Positions 17,749 through 26,790 of a stretch of 64,000 nucleotides of DNA are shown piece by piece; positions within the stretch are counted from its first letter, which is position 1; the number at the start of each line of letters is the position of its first letter. Under the pieces are notes generated by a model. It made no database searches. It had not been told where the DNA came from and worked only from the letters and a program-made list of their open reading frames with translations. The position numbers were made by a program, and so were the translations under genes. The stretch is from JAVJSU01 sp040219275. GTDB lineage: Bacteria; Chloroflexota; Anaerolineae; Aggregatilineales; Phototrophicaceae. The DNA is taken from assembly GCA_040219275.1 (NCBI GenBank), contig JAVJSU010000038.1, positions 248,001 through 312,000 on the forward strand. Reading direction: 5' to 3'.

Positions 17749-19215
17749 ATGAGTGGATTGATTGACCTGACGATCAGTGAAGCACTGGCAAAGCTCAACG
17801 CCGGTGAAATTTCTTCTGTAGAACTTACGCAAGCACACCTGAATCAGATTGACCGCCTTGACGACCAGATCAAAGCCTTCATCACCGTTACGCCGGAACG
17901 TGCCTTAGCACAGGCAGAAGCGGCGGATCAAGCACGGGCGAATGGCGACGACAAACCCTTGCTCGGCATCCCGCTGGCAATTAAAGATGTGCTGAGCACC
18001 AAAGGCGTAGAAACCACCTGCGCGTCGAAAATCCTCAAGGGCTATGTGCCGATCTTCGATGCAACCTGTGTCGCCCGTCTATATGACGCGGGCATGATTA
18101 TGCTTGGCAAGCTCAACATGGACGAATTTGCGATGGGATCATCGACGGAAAATTCCGGGTTCTTCGTCACACGCAACCCATGGGACTTAGAGCGCGTCCC
18201 CGGCGGTAGCAGTGGTGGCAGTGGCGCGGCAGTGGCGGCGGGCATGGCAATGGGAACGCTCGGCACAGATACCGGCGGTAGTATCCGTTTGCCGGGGGCG
18301 TTTTGTGGTGTGACGGCACTCAAGCCGAGTTATGGACGTGTCTCGCGTTACGGACTCATCGCTTACGGCTCGTCGCTCGATCAGCCGGGACCGCTCACGC
18401 GCACTGTCGAAGACACCGCCCGCATTTTAGGGGTCATCGCCGGACACGATCCGCTGGATTCGACCAGCATGCAAATCGACGTGCCAGATTATGTGGCGGG
18501 ATTGACCGGAAACATTAAAGGCATGAAGGTCGGCATCCCGAAAGAATATTTTGTAGAGGGGATGCACCCCGATGTTGAAGCCGCGGTGAAAACAGCGATT
18601 GCCCAGCTGGAATCGCTCGGCGCGGAAACGGTAGAGGTCAGTTTGCCCCACACCGAATACAGCTTGCCAGTTTATTATATGATCGCCACCTCAGAAGCCA
18701 GTTCCAACCTTGCCCGTTTTGATGGCATCCGTTATGGAGCGAAGATCGAAGGCGACGATATGTGGGATACCTACCGCAAAACGCGCGGTCAGGGCTTCGG
18801 CGATGAGGTCAAACGGCGCATCTTGATGGGAACGTATGCCCTGTCTGCCGGTTATTATGATGCCTTCTATGGCAAGGCGACACAGGTTCGCACGCTCATC
18901 AAGCAGGATTTTGACAAAGCGTTTGAAAAAGTAGACGTGCTGGTCGCGCCGACCTCGCCGACCACCGCCTTCAAAATCGGCGAAAATACCAGCGATCCCT
19001 TGCAGATGTATCTGGCAGATGTGCTGACGATCAGCGCCAACCTTGCAGGAATCTGCGGAATCAACGTCAATTGCGGGATGGATAGCCAGAATTTGCCGAT
19101 TGGTTTGCAGTTATTCGCCAAGCCCTTCGACGAAGCGACCTTGCTCCGTGCGGCGGATGCCTACCAGCGATCAACCGAATGGCACACCCAACGCGCTCCA
19201 CTGGCGTTTGCGTAA
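17749..19215 (+). CDS. gatA: Asp-tRNA(Asn)/Glu-tRNA(Gln) amidotransferase subunit A
   Basis: A 488-residue amidase-signature enzyme of the GatCAB complex. It hydrolyses glutamine and feeds ammonia to GatB to convert mischarged Glu-tRNA(Gln) or Asp-tRNA(Asn). The Ser-cisSer-Lys triad is visible as Lys79 (GIPLAIKD), Ser154 (PGGSSGGS) and Ser178 (GTDTGGSIR), positions matching characterised GatA proteins. Full family length. GatB and GatC are not adjacent, so the complex is encoded at separate loci. The gene is monocistronic, bounded by a promoter-like sequence and a strong terminator. Confidence 0.96.
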   Translation: MSGLIDLTISEALAKLNAGEISSVELTQAHLNQIDRLDDQIKAFITVTPERALAQAEAADQARANGDDKPLLGIPLAIKDVLSTKGVETTCASKILKGYVPIFDATCVARLYDAGMIMLGKLNMDEFAMGSSTENSGFFVTRNPWDLERVPGGSSGGSGAAVAAGMAMGTLGTDTGGSIRLPGAFCGVTALKPSYGRVSRYGLIAYGSSLDQPGPLTRTVEDTARILGVIAGHDPLDSTSMQIDVPDYVAGLTGNIKGMKVGIPKEYFVEGMHPDVEAAVKTAIAQLESLGAETVEVSLPHTEYSLPVYYMIATSEASSNLARFDGIRYGAKIEGDDMWDTYRKTRGQGFGDEVKRRILMGTYALSAGYYDAFYGKATQVRTLIKQDFDKAFEKVDVLVAPTSPTTAFKIGENTSDPLQMYLADVLTISANLAGICGINVNCGMDSQNLPIGLQLFAKPFDEATLLRAADAYQRSTEWHTQRAPLAFA

Positions 19216-19235
19216 AGTAAAAACAACGTGAATCG

Positions 19236-19268
19236 AAGACAGGTACGGGTTGCCTGTCTTTTTTGTTT
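19236..19268 (+). terminator. gatA terminator
   Basis: Perfect 8-bp stem AAGACAGG/CCTGTCTT, 9-nt loop, followed by a T run interrupted once by G, 20 bp after the gatA stop. Confidence 0.85.
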
Positions 19269-19279
19269 TAGTCAGCAAT

Positions 19280-19690
19280 CTACCGACTCATTACGCCGTA
19301 GGTGGCTTCTTTGAGCTTTTTGCGGGCAAGTTGAATGGCTTCTTCCGGCGTGCTGACGATATACGTCTGGATTTTGTAGCGCGTCAATTTTTGCACAATA
19401 TTCAGGATCATGCGCTCAAATGGATTACGGTCTAACGCACTAATCGCCACAACGATATGCTCTGGCATGATGCTAATGGCGCGTTTGATGTGGACGAGGG
19501 GCGCACCGGATGGCATCGTCGCATCATAGGCACAATAGACAATCGCAACTTGATGGGTGACTTCACGCGCTAAAGTACAGGCATTTTCGGTTGCCGTGTG
19601 GTATTCGTCCCATGTGGTGATATGTGGCTTCCTAAAATCAAGCCGAATTATGGTTTTTTCAGTGTCGTACCACGAGACTTCAATGGGCAT
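19280..19690 (-). CDS. STAS-like small protein
   Basis: A 136-residue cytoplasmic protein. The alternation of strands and helices (IIRLDF, VAIVYCAYD, HIVVAISAL, IQTYIVSTPEEAIQLA) resembles the STAS/SpoIIAA-like fold. The C-terminal TPEEAIQLARKKL matches the common closing helix of such proteins. No phospho-acceptor serine context of classic anti-anti-sigma factors is evident. ATG 19690 is chosen over the start at 19762 because GGGAG lies 8 nt upstream and the extra N-terminal part shows no fold features. It converges on gatA and shares its terminator region. Confidence 0.6.
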   Translation of the reverse strand: MPIEVSWYDTEKTIIRLDFRKPHITTWDEYHTATENACTLAREVTHQVAIVYCAYDATMPSGAPLVHIKRAISIMPEHIVVAISALDRNPFERMILNIVQKLTRYKIQTYIVSTPEEAIQLARKKLKEATYGVMSR

Positions 19691-19810
19691 AAGTACACTC
19701 CCTACCCCGGCGAAATAGCTTGCTAAACGCCTATTTAGCATCATTGTACCGTAGGTAGTCATCAGATTCTCAAAACTTAAGGATTCACATAACTTTCACT
19801 TTACATATTA

Positions 19811-19819
19811 TGATACAAT
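19811..19819 (+). promoter_or_regulatory. Candidate extended -10 promoter
   Basis: TGATACAAT fits an extended -10, 44 bp upstream of the LysM gene start; the -35 region is poor. Confidence 0.3.
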
Positions 19820-19862
19820 CAGTTACGAATTTGTTATACATAAAGAGTTGAGGGAAGCACAC

Positions 19863-21713
19863 ATGACACGCCGCCTCGGTTTAATGATCTACGCTGGTGT
19901 TCTGTTGCTCATACTATCTGCCCATATCGCCGCACAGACCACAGGCAGTTGTCCCACCTTAATTGAGCAAGCACTCACCGCGCTTGGGGATAATTGCGAA
20001 GGACTCAACCGTAATAACGCATGTTACGGCTATCAACAAGTGGATTCCACCTTCACCTTTGATGTGGAAGATGGGTATTTTAGTGACCCATCAGACCGCG
20101 CAGAATTGACGACAGTTCGCACCATCCGCACCTCGCCGTTGAATCTGGTGACGGAGCAATGGGGCATCGCGGTCATGAATGTTCAGGCAAATGTGCCACA
20201 AGCCGTTCCCGGTCAGGCAGTGACGTTTTTACTGGTCGGTGATGCCGAGGTCGAAAACGAAGTCGATTCAACCTCCGTTGCGCCGGAAAGCACGCCGATT
20301 ATGGTGCGCTTGCAACAATCGACTGCCGTGCGCTCTAACCCGACTATCGCCGCCAATAGCATCGCCGCCGCAGAAGCGGGCACCACTTTTGATGTCGATG
20401 CGATCAGCCGTGATACGCAATGGCTACGTATTTTTGTGAATAATCGCGTGGGCTGGCTAGACCGCCAGGCAGTCATTCCAGATACCACGCTGGATACCCT
20501 GCCTGTATTCTCGTCCACCACACGTACGCCGATGCAATCCTTCTACTTTACGACAGGTTTCGGTCAGCCAGATTGTAACGAAGCGCCGAATGTGGTCAGC
20601 GTGCAAAGCCCTGACAACCTTCAGGTCGATTTGACCGTTAACGGGGTCGATATTCGCATTGGCTCGACGATTTCATTCCAGCAAGTTTCTGCAACGCAAG
20701 CCGTATTCATGGTGCATGAAGGTCATCTGCTAACGGTAGATGGTCAACGCGTGGAAGCGGGTGAGGGCTTAGAAGCGCGTATCGATGACGATGGCGGCAT
20801 TTTAAGCTGGGAAATCATCCGTCCATTGACAGACGAAGAGCTTGAAATGGGCGACATGGTCATGCAGATGATGTCCGCAGTGTCCTCTGAGGAACAACTG
20901 GTGCAAAGTCCATTACCGGAAGTGCAAGAGGTAACGACCCATACCGTGACCATTGGTGATACGCTATTCAACATCGCCCGCATTTATGATGCCGATATGG
21001 GCGTAATTATGGATGTCAACAACATTCTTGATCCCAACACGATCATTCCGGGTCAGGTGTTGACGATCCCCGACGCGGGCAGTGGTTTTGTCGCCATTCC
21101 GGTTGATCCGAACATACCGTCTACCGACCCAAATAATCCACCGCCATCAGCAGGCGTTGATTGCACGGGTTTCACGGCGACCTCCCCGCGTGATGGCTTG
21201 AACAACGGCATCACCGCCTTCTATTGGGATGCCCCCGCCGGAGCCGTGTCTGCCTATCAGGTGACGGTCTATAATCTGGAAACGGGACGTACTGCGACGA
21301 CACAGGTGAATGCACCCGCGACCAACGCGTCCATTGATGTCAGCGTAAACACACTCGGCGGTGGCTTCGACTTTGCATGGGATGTCGTGGCACTTTTCAA
21401 CGGTCAGCCGGTGTGCCAATCACAACGGGTATCGTTACTGCGTGCGGCGGCGGGTGTAAATAACAATACGCCATTCACCGCCACATGGGGCTGTCAGTCA
21501 TCGGGTATCATCGTCATAAATTTCAACAACGCACCTGCCGGTGATACGGTCTCGGTCTCGTTCCTGGACGCGTTCGGACTGCCACAATCGTTGGTGGGTT
21601 CTGCACCGACGGGGTCGCTCACCTTCCCGACGACGCTGGCAACCGGCGCGACGATAACGACCTCTAGCGGGGCAAGCGTGGTGCTTTCGCCGTCAACCAT
21701 TAACTGTCCATAA
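19863..21713 (+). CDS. Exported SH3-domain and LysM cell-wall-binding protein
   Basis: A 616-residue protein with a signal peptide (MTRRLG, Leu-rich core, AHIAAQ). The cysteine-bearing N-terminal region is followed by an SH3b-type domain at about 145-205 (VRLQQSTAVRSNP, WLRIFVNNRVGWL) and a beta segment resembling a FecR-like sensor fold (about 255-310). Next is one LysM repeat at about 365-410 (HTVTIGDTLFNIARIYD, NNILDPNTIIPGQVLTIP), a Pro-rich linker, and a fibronectin-like C-terminus with two Cys. LysM binds peptidoglycan-type glycans, so it probably sits in the cell envelope. ATG 19863 has GAGGGAAG upstream. Monocistronic with a strong terminator. Confidence 0.85.
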   Translation: MTRRLGLMIYAGVLLLILSAHIAAQTTGSCPTLIEQALTALGDNCEGLNRNNACYGYQQVDSTFTFDVEDGYFSDPSDRAELTTVRTIRTSPLNLVTEQWGIAVMNVQANVPQAVPGQAVTFLLVGDAEVENEVDSTSVAPESTPIMVRLQQSTAVRSNPTIAANSIAAAEAGTTFDVDAISRDTQWLRIFVNNRVGWLDRQAVIPDTTLDTLPVFSSTTRTPMQSFYFTTGFGQPDCNEAPNVVSVQSPDNLQVDLTVNGVDIRIGSTISFQQVSATQAVFMVHEGHLLTVDGQRVEAGEGLEARIDDDGGILSWEIIRPLTDEELEMGDMVMQMMSAVSSEEQLVQSPLPEVQEVTTHTVTIGDTLFNIARIYDADMGVIMDVNNILDPNTIIPGQVLTIPDAGSGFVAIPVDPNIPSTDPNNPPPSAGVDCTGFTATSPRDGLNNGITAFYWDAPAGAVSAYQVTVYNLETGRTATTQVNAPATNASIDVSVNTLGGGFDFAWDVVALFNGQPVCQSQRVSLLRAAAGVNNNTPFTATWGCQSSGIIVINFNNAPAGDTVSVSFLDAFGLPQSLVGSAPTGSLTFPTTLATGATITTSSGASVVLSPSTINCP

Positions 21714-21731
21714 TCAATCACTGTTGAAATT

Positions 21732-21768
21732 AAAAAGCGCCGGATATTCGTCTGGCGCTTTTTTGTTT
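21732..21768 (+). terminator. Terminator of the LysM-protein gene
   Basis: Thirteen-base stem AAAAAGCGCCGGA/TCTGGCGCTTTTT with one G-T pair, 6-nt loop, T6 then GTTT. Confidence 0.9.
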
Positions 21769-21780
21769 ATAAGCCGCTTA

Positions 21781-22614
21781 TCAATATCCCTGTTCATCCC
21801 ATACAATGTGGTCAAAGTTTCTCGCTACGAGGTCGTGTTCTCGAATCCAATAGTAACAAAGACCGCTATCGCCTCCCCACATCATATTTGGGTTTTCGTC
21901 AGTATCCACTTGGAGCAGTAATTGCCACGGATCCGCAGGTGCAAAATTCACTTCAAGATCATATTGGAGTTGATTCGGATAGCCAAACATCTGATGGTCG
22001 CCCTGACCTGAAAACACCATGCCACCCAACTTCCAGTAATTTTTCTGATCTTCTTCGCTAGAGAGGGTTAGCGCATTGTCTACAGATGCAGTTGATTTGA
22101 CTATGGGGGAATTCGGAACGATATAGCGTGATTCATACGGTGGCACGGTGTAGCACATCGAAAAATTCAACGCACATGGGGAAAATAACTTGGCAAACGC
22201 CGGAAGGTCATCGGGTGGAGAACGCCGCTTGAGCAGGTTCATATCGCCAGAAAAATAAAGTACCTTTCCCATTGTTTCTGTCGATCCAAAAACATCACTG
22301 CCCCAATAATTATTGAAGAAATAGAGTATTCCCGTATTTGGCAGAGCAGGTTGCACCTCAAACGGCGCACAATCGGCAAGGTTGATTTGTCCAACGAATG
22401 CGAGCGATTCACCCCTTGCAGTTGCCCATGTGTAATCCGGTGGTAAATCCGGTTGACCACCAAATTTCGATATGCCGGGTGGGAGATCGTCTTCATCGTT
22501 AACTCGCGCAGTTTTTAGCTTGAGGGCGGGTTTTGCAAGCGCCATAATGGGTTGCGCGAGATGTACAAGACCAGCATCTTTAATCTGCTTGTGCAGGGTT
22601 TCTTTTGCATCCAT
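21781..22614 (-). CDS. DUF1963 (YwqG-like) protein
   Basis: A 277-residue soluble protein of the DUF1963/YwqG family. Diagnostic segments are ISKFGGQPDLPPDYTW, LAFVGQINLADCAPFE and LPNTGILYFFNN, followed by HQMFGYPNQLQYDLE and a closing MMWGGDSGLCYYW. The family is widespread and structurally known, but its biochemical function is not. ATG 22614 is used because AGGAGA lies about 9 nt upstream; a TTG one codon earlier is less likely. It lies on the same strand as the six propeller genes and 23 bp downstream of the last of them, so it may be the end of their transcript. Confidence 0.88.
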   Translation of the reverse strand: MDAKETLHKQIKDAGLVHLAQPIMALAKPALKLKTARVNDEDDLPPGISKFGGQPDLPPDYTWATARGESLAFVGQINLADCAPFEVQPALPNTGILYFFNNYWGSDVFGSTETMGKVLYFSGDMNLLKRRSPPDDLPAFAKLFSPCALNFSMCYTVPPYESRYIVPNSPIVKSTASVDNALTLSSEEDQKNYWKLGGMVFSGQGDHQMFGYPNQLQYDLEVNFAPADPWQLLLQVDTDENPNMMWGGDSGLCYYWIREHDLVARNFDHIVWDEQGY

Positions 22615-22637
22615 CAACGTTTCTTCTCCTTATATAC

Positions 22638-23480
22638 TCACGGTTGCCACACAGGGGAGCTTCCGCCGCCGAACGTGACCTGAATCGGTGGCACGGTTGC
22701 GTCTAAGCGGGCATCCACTGCCAGCACAAACAATTCGAGATTGCCATCTTCAGCCACATCACGGAAGGCGACCTGTTGCCCATCGCTAGAAATCGCCATC
22801 ATCACGCCACTTGTGACCGCTGTCGCCGGAAGATAATGCAGGACTTGCGGTTGTGGCGCAGTCGACTCTTGATTGAGCAAAATCAACGCCCAACGCCCAC
22901 CCACCTGCGTTACAGTGATCGTCCGCGTGCCGTCCGGTGTACTGAATTGCCCCTGTGCCGTCCGGTTGAGATGATCGAGAAAAGCCTGCGCCAGCGCGTC
23001 ATCTTCTTCGATGAGTCGCGCCTCGACATCGTGCGTTTCCAGATTAGCGAGATTCACCGCGAAAAATCGACGTTCGCCGTTGCGGAGCGCGATAAAGACA
23101 ATTGCCTCGCCATCATTGACCCATGCAGGTTGTCCGTATAGCGGGAAAATATCGCTGAATTGCTGAATCAGCCTTAAGTTATCGCCATCAGCATCCACCA
23201 CCATGAGGCGCTGTGTGCCATTCTCCCAGACCGTTGTAAACAGAATACGCTTGCCGTCCGGTGACCAATTGGGATTGACCGCCAGCACATCCGGCGGCGT
23301 GAGGCGATGCAGGGTACGGGTGGGTAAATCCAGCAGGAAGATACCGATAGCACCATCACGTCCCGTCACCAGCGCCAGCGTATCAGACTTGCTACGTACA
23401 CCCGCGTTTATAGAGATTGCGATGAGTCCGCAAAATAATCCCAAAAAGACCGCTATCACTGATAGATATATCCTGCTCAT
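22638..23480 (-). CDS. Membrane-anchored PD40/TolB-like beta-propeller, paralogue 1
   Basis: A 280-residue protein with one N-terminal transmembrane helix (VIAVFLGLFCGLIAISINAG) and an extracytoplasmic beta-propeller made of PD40-type blades. Blade signatures include NPNWSPDGKRILFTT, QPAWVNDGEAIVFIA and a closing SSPVWQP. It is shorter than its five upstream relatives and keeps fewer WSPDG motifs, so it may be a reduced copy. Its ATG overlaps the stop of the preceding paralogue by 4 bp (ATGA), which indicates translational coupling. Such propellers are usually binding scaffolds; the ligand is unknown. Confidence 0.82.
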   Translation of the reverse strand: MSRIYLSVIAVFLGLFCGLIAISINAGVRSKSDTLALVTGRDGAIGIFLLDLPTRTLHRLTPPDVLAVNPNWSPDGKRILFTTVWENGTQRLMVVDADGDNLRLIQQFSDIFPLYGQPAWVNDGEAIVFIALRNGERRFFAVNLANLETHDVEARLIEEDDALAQAFLDHLNRTAQGQFSTPDGTRTITVTQVGGRWALILLNQESTAPQPQVLHYLPATAVTSGVMMAISSDGQQVAFRDVAEDGNLELFVLAVDARLDATVPPIQVTFGGGSSPVWQP

Positions 23481-24538
23481 GGCAAGCGATGACTCATTTG
23501 CTCATTTGTCAATTGGTGCACCCGACCCGTCTCCACATCCACACGCTCAATCTCGCCATCATCGCCGGAAATATAAACCAGTCGCCGTCCATCCGGTGAC
23601 CATTGCGGCGAACTTGCGAGAAAAGCGGTGACATCCAGCGGGACGAAACGCAAAGGTTCAGTCAGGTCAGCCAGAATCAATTCGCCCAGAAGATACCGCC
23701 GATCTGACAGAAAAACGAGCTGACTGCCATCCGGCGACCACAACGGCGCAACATCATGTGCAGGATGGTGGGTGATGCGCGTCAAATTGCCCGTCTCTAC
23801 CTCGACCACATAAATTTCAGGATTGCCGTCTAGTTCATAAACGAAAGCGATCTGCGCCCCATCCGGTGACCATGCCGGATCACTCGCCGAAGAGAGGCGA
23901 TCCTCACGATCATCCGCTCCAATTAGGGCAAAATTCTCGCTTCCATCCGCACTCACCACATAAATTTGCTGAACATTTGCCCGAAAATCTTGATAGGCGA
24001 TGCGCGTGCCATCCGGTGACCAGACGGGGGCGCTCATATCCCCGCGAGACCGGACGAGCAAAGTCGCATCCGTGAGGCGAAATGTGGTCTCGCCCTTGTC
24101 GAAATCAGGGCGGGAAAGTTTGAATAAATCGCCTTGTTCATCAACGAATGCTAGAAATCGACCATCCGGCGACCACGCCCATTGATCTGAGCCAACAATC
24201 GACTCACTCCGTAGACCGGAATGCAGATCAAAGATGCGGGTCTGTGCGCTAGACTCATCGTAGCGGGTTGCCAGTAAAAAACGTCCATCGGGCGACAGCG
24301 CAAAAACACTTTCTGCGTAGCGCACGTCATTTTCGGGAAAGGTCAGCCCGCGTGAGGTATCCACCCGCCACAACGCACGGTAATAAAAATCCGCCTGTCG
24401 TACATAAAGCACTTGCCAGCCTTCCGGCACAAACCGCCCGCCTAGTAGCGCCAGCACAATCAAACCAGCACAACTTATGCCGACGACCACGCTCATCAGT
24501 CCAATAAATCGACGCAAAACTTGATCCTTCAAAACCAT
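23477..24538 (-). CDS. Membrane-anchored PD40/TolB-like beta-propeller, paralogue 2
   Basis: A 353-residue protein with an N-terminal transmembrane helix (SVVVGISCAGLIVLALLGG) and six PD40-like blades. Repeats of the W-S-P-D-G type occur at regular spacing of about 40-45 residues (QWAWSPDGRFLAF, PVWSPDGTRIAY, PAWSPDGAQIAF, PLWSPDGSQLVF, PQWSPDGRRLVY). The protein ends with VHQLTNEQ as in propeller closure. It overlaps paralogue 1 by 4 bp. As with TolB-type domains, an extracytoplasmic protein-binding role is likely, but no Tol/Pal genes are nearby. Confidence 0.87.
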   Translation of the reverse strand: MVLKDQVLRRFIGLMSVVVGISCAGLIVLALLGGRFVPEGWQVLYVRQADFYYRALWRVDTSRGLTFPENDVRYAESVFALSPDGRFLLATRYDESSAQTRIFDLHSGLRSESIVGSDQWAWSPDGRFLAFVDEQGDLFKLSRPDFDKGETTFRLTDATLLVRSRGDMSAPVWSPDGTRIAYQDFRANVQQIYVVSADGSENFALIGADDREDRLSSASDPAWSPDGAQIAFVYELDGNPEIYVVEVETGNLTRITHHPAHDVAPLWSPDGSQLVFLSDRRYLLGELILADLTEPLRFVPLDVTAFLASSPQWSPDGRRLVYISGDDGEIERVDVETGRVHQLTNEQMSHRLP

Positions 24539-24578
24539 CTAACAATAAACCACAATTTCACACGTCCAGCATCGCACA

Positions 24579-25610
24579 TCACGGCATCAACACGTTTAAA
24601 TTATCTGTATTCGTCAGACGGCGGACGTTGCGCCCATCGCGCCGCACCGCGTAAAAATCACTATCTCGCGCCGACAAAAAGGCAATTTGAGTGCTATCCG
24701 GTGACCAACTTATCGTCGATGCCCCCAAATTATAATCAATTGGTACGGTGATTTGTCCGCTGGCAACATCTACCACAAATAATTCCTGCCCCGGTAAAGC
24801 GATATAGGCGATGCGTTCACCATCTGGTGACCATTCTATACGGGAGATCGTATTTTCCTGTGTCGGGGTGATGGTCTCCAACCCTGTGCCATCGATGTTA
24901 ACTCGGCTAAGGATGAGGTGTGCGTTGTCTTCCAGCGGTGTCCAGACAACAGCAATTTGTTCGCCATCCGGTGACCATGCCATGGTTTGTGGGCGGGTGA
25001 TGGTCGGTGTGAGGCGGCGCGCGTTACTGCCGTCGGCATCAGCGATGAGCAACTCAGAAGTGATCTGGTTATAAGCGAGAAACGCCATTTTCTGACTATC
25101 CGGCGACCACCGTGCGTACCCCGTTAGGGCGTTTCCACCGTCTATGGTGACAGGAAGCGGGTCGCCTGCGATGCTATTTTCATCAATGGGGAGTGTGAGG
25201 AATGCGCCAAATGTGGGGCTATCCTGCACGTTATCAAGAAAAGAGAGGTAACGGCTATCCGGTGACCAGATGCGCCCCACGCCGGAAAGTTCGGTGATGG
25301 TCGTGTCGTCGCGCAAATCGACCAGTTCATGAGTCGCGCCCGTATCGATGACGGCGAAGTTACCATCCGGTGAAAACAGTGGCGGCGAACGAATCACCTG
25401 ACTCAAGGGGATGCGATAGGTCATGCGACGGTCAATATCAATCCGCTCATACGCCCAATAGCCATCCCGTGTGCGCGAAGCCACGTTAATCTGCCAGCCA
25501 GTAGCGACATTCTCGCCGCCAACGAGCGCCAAAAAAATTAATCCGCCGAAGACAAACGTTATTATGGCGCTGATTTTTGCAACAAGACCACTCAAATGTA
25601 TGCCTTTCAC
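24579..25610 (-). CDS. Membrane-anchored PD40/TolB-like beta-propeller, paralogue 3
   Basis: A 343-residue propeller protein with an N-terminal membrane helix (AIITFVFGGLIFLALVGG) and WSPDG/WSPDS-type blades. It is strikingly similar to paralogue 4 along its whole length: both share the juxtamembrane ATGWQI, the strand IWSPDSR, and the C-terminus RRLTNTDN. This points to a fairly recent tandem duplication. Translation starts at GTG 25610 without a clear ribosome site. Extracytoplasmic orientation is inferred from the single N-terminal anchor. Ligand unknown. Confidence 0.85.
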   Translation of the reverse strand: MKGIHLSGLVAKISAIITFVFGGLIFLALVGGENVATGWQINVASRTRDGYWAYERIDIDRRMTYRIPLSQVIRSPPLFSPDGNFAVIDTGATHELVDLRDDTTITELSGVGRIWSPDSRYLSFLDNVQDSPTFGAFLTLPIDENSIAGDPLPVTIDGGNALTGYARWSPDSQKMAFLAYNQITSELLIADADGSNARRLTPTITRPQTMAWSPDGEQIAVVWTPLEDNAHLILSRVNIDGTGLETITPTQENTISRIEWSPDGERIAYIALPGQELFVVDVASGQITVPIDYNLGASTISWSPDSTQIAFLSARDSDFYAVRRDGRNVRRLTNTDNLNVLMP

Positions 25611-25640
25611 AATTTTCTAACGACGCATCTGAAATCGTAA

Positions 25641-25696
25641 CCCAGAGTCCCGAAGACACGAAGAAAATGTTCTTCTTTCTGCCTCTGTGATTTAAG
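25641..25696. repeat. Degenerate intergenic repeat, family A copy 1
   Basis: Noncoding stretch between propeller genes with the words GAAGACACGAAG and TGCCTCTGTG. Similar G/C-T-T-T-G and GACAC-AAG words recur at 43746, 51772 and 52446. This looks like a decayed member of a dispersed intergenic family. Confidence 0.4.
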
Positions 25697-25709
25697 GTTA
25701 TCACGTATG

Positions 25710-26726
25710 TTATGGCATAAGCACATTTATGTTGTCAGTGTTTGTTAGGCGTTGGATGTTGCGCCCATCGAGGTGCACCGAGTAAAAGTCGCTATTGCGC
25801 GAGGATAAAAAGACGATCCGTTCACTATCCGGTGACCAATTTATCGTCGATGCCTGTAACCCGTCATCAATTGATCCGGTAATTTGCCCGCTGACGACGT
25901 TCACGACGAACAATCCACCTCCCTGTGAAGCAATATAGGCAATATGTTCGCCGTCTGGTGACCATTCTAGGGACGCGATTCTGTGTTCGGGCGTTGGTGA
26001 GATGATCTCCTGTCCGATACCGTCGACGTTAATTCGGCTGAGTATGAGATGGGCGGTGTCTTGCGGCGAGAACCATGCAAATGCGAGTTGTGCACTATCC
26101 GGCGACCATGCCATCTGTTGAATAAGGGAGATGCCTGGCACGAGGCGGCGTGTGTTGCTTCCGTTTGCATCCGCAATCAGCAATTCTGTGCCGTCGTTGT
26201 TATAGGCGAGGAATGCCATTCTCTCGCTATCCGGTGACCATCGCACAGAACCGGCTAACGCCTCCTCACCTTCAAGTCTAACAGGGTTTGCCTCGCCCAT
26301 ATTACCATTTTCATCAACAGAAAGAATGAGCATCGCCTGAAATGTTGCGCTCGCAGGATCGTTATCCAGAAAGGCAAGGAATCGACTATCGGGTGACCAG
26401 ATGCGCGCCATGCCGGACAATTGGGTAACGATTGTATCATCGTTCAGATTAACCACTTCAAAAGGCTCATTGATATTCATCACCCCATAGCGACCATCCG
26501 GCGAAAATAAGGGTGGTGATCGGTCAACCTGCGTTATCAGGATGGGATAGGCAAGGCGACGGTCAAGGTCGATGAGTTCATACCTCCAAAAGCCCTCGCG
26601 CGCACGGGAAGTCACCTTGATCTGCCAGCCTGTGGCGATACTTTCTCCCATGACGACCGCTAGAAAAATCAACCCGCTAAGCAGAAGTGTGATGAATGCG
26701 CCAATGGTTGCGAATAGCCGGAACAT
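25710..26726 (-). CDS. Membrane-anchored PD40/TolB-like beta-propeller, paralogue 4
   Basis: A 338-residue close relative of paralogue 3, from which it is separated by about 100 bp of noncoding DNA. It has an N-terminal membrane helix (ITLLLSGLIFLAVVMG), then ATGWQI and six blades including SVRWSPDSERMAFLAY, QMAWSPDSAQLAF, LEWSPDGEHIAYIA and INWSPDSERIVFLS, ending RRLTNTDN. Conservation of the anchor as well as the blades argues that both copies are maintained as membrane proteins. The ATG has a GGTG ribosome-like site. The function is probably binding of an extracellular or envelope ligand. Confidence 0.86.
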   Translation of the reverse strand: MFRLFATIGAFITLLLSGLIFLAVVMGESIATGWQIKVTSRAREGFWRYELIDLDRRLAYPILITQVDRSPPLFSPDGRYGVMNINEPFEVVNLNDDTIVTQLSGMARIWSPDSRFLAFLDNDPASATFQAMLILSVDENGNMGEANPVRLEGEEALAGSVRWSPDSERMAFLAYNNDGTELLIADANGSNTRRLVPGISLIQQMAWSPDSAQLAFAWFSPQDTAHLILSRINVDGIGQEIISPTPEHRIASLEWSPDGEHIAYIASQGGGLFVVNVVSGQITGSIDDGLQASTINWSPDSERIVFLSSRNSDFYSVHLDGRNIQRLTNTDNINVLMP

Positions 26727-26790
26727 GATGATTCACCCGATTTATTTGTACATATGTATATATTATCTCATAATTTCAGAAAGATTTTTG

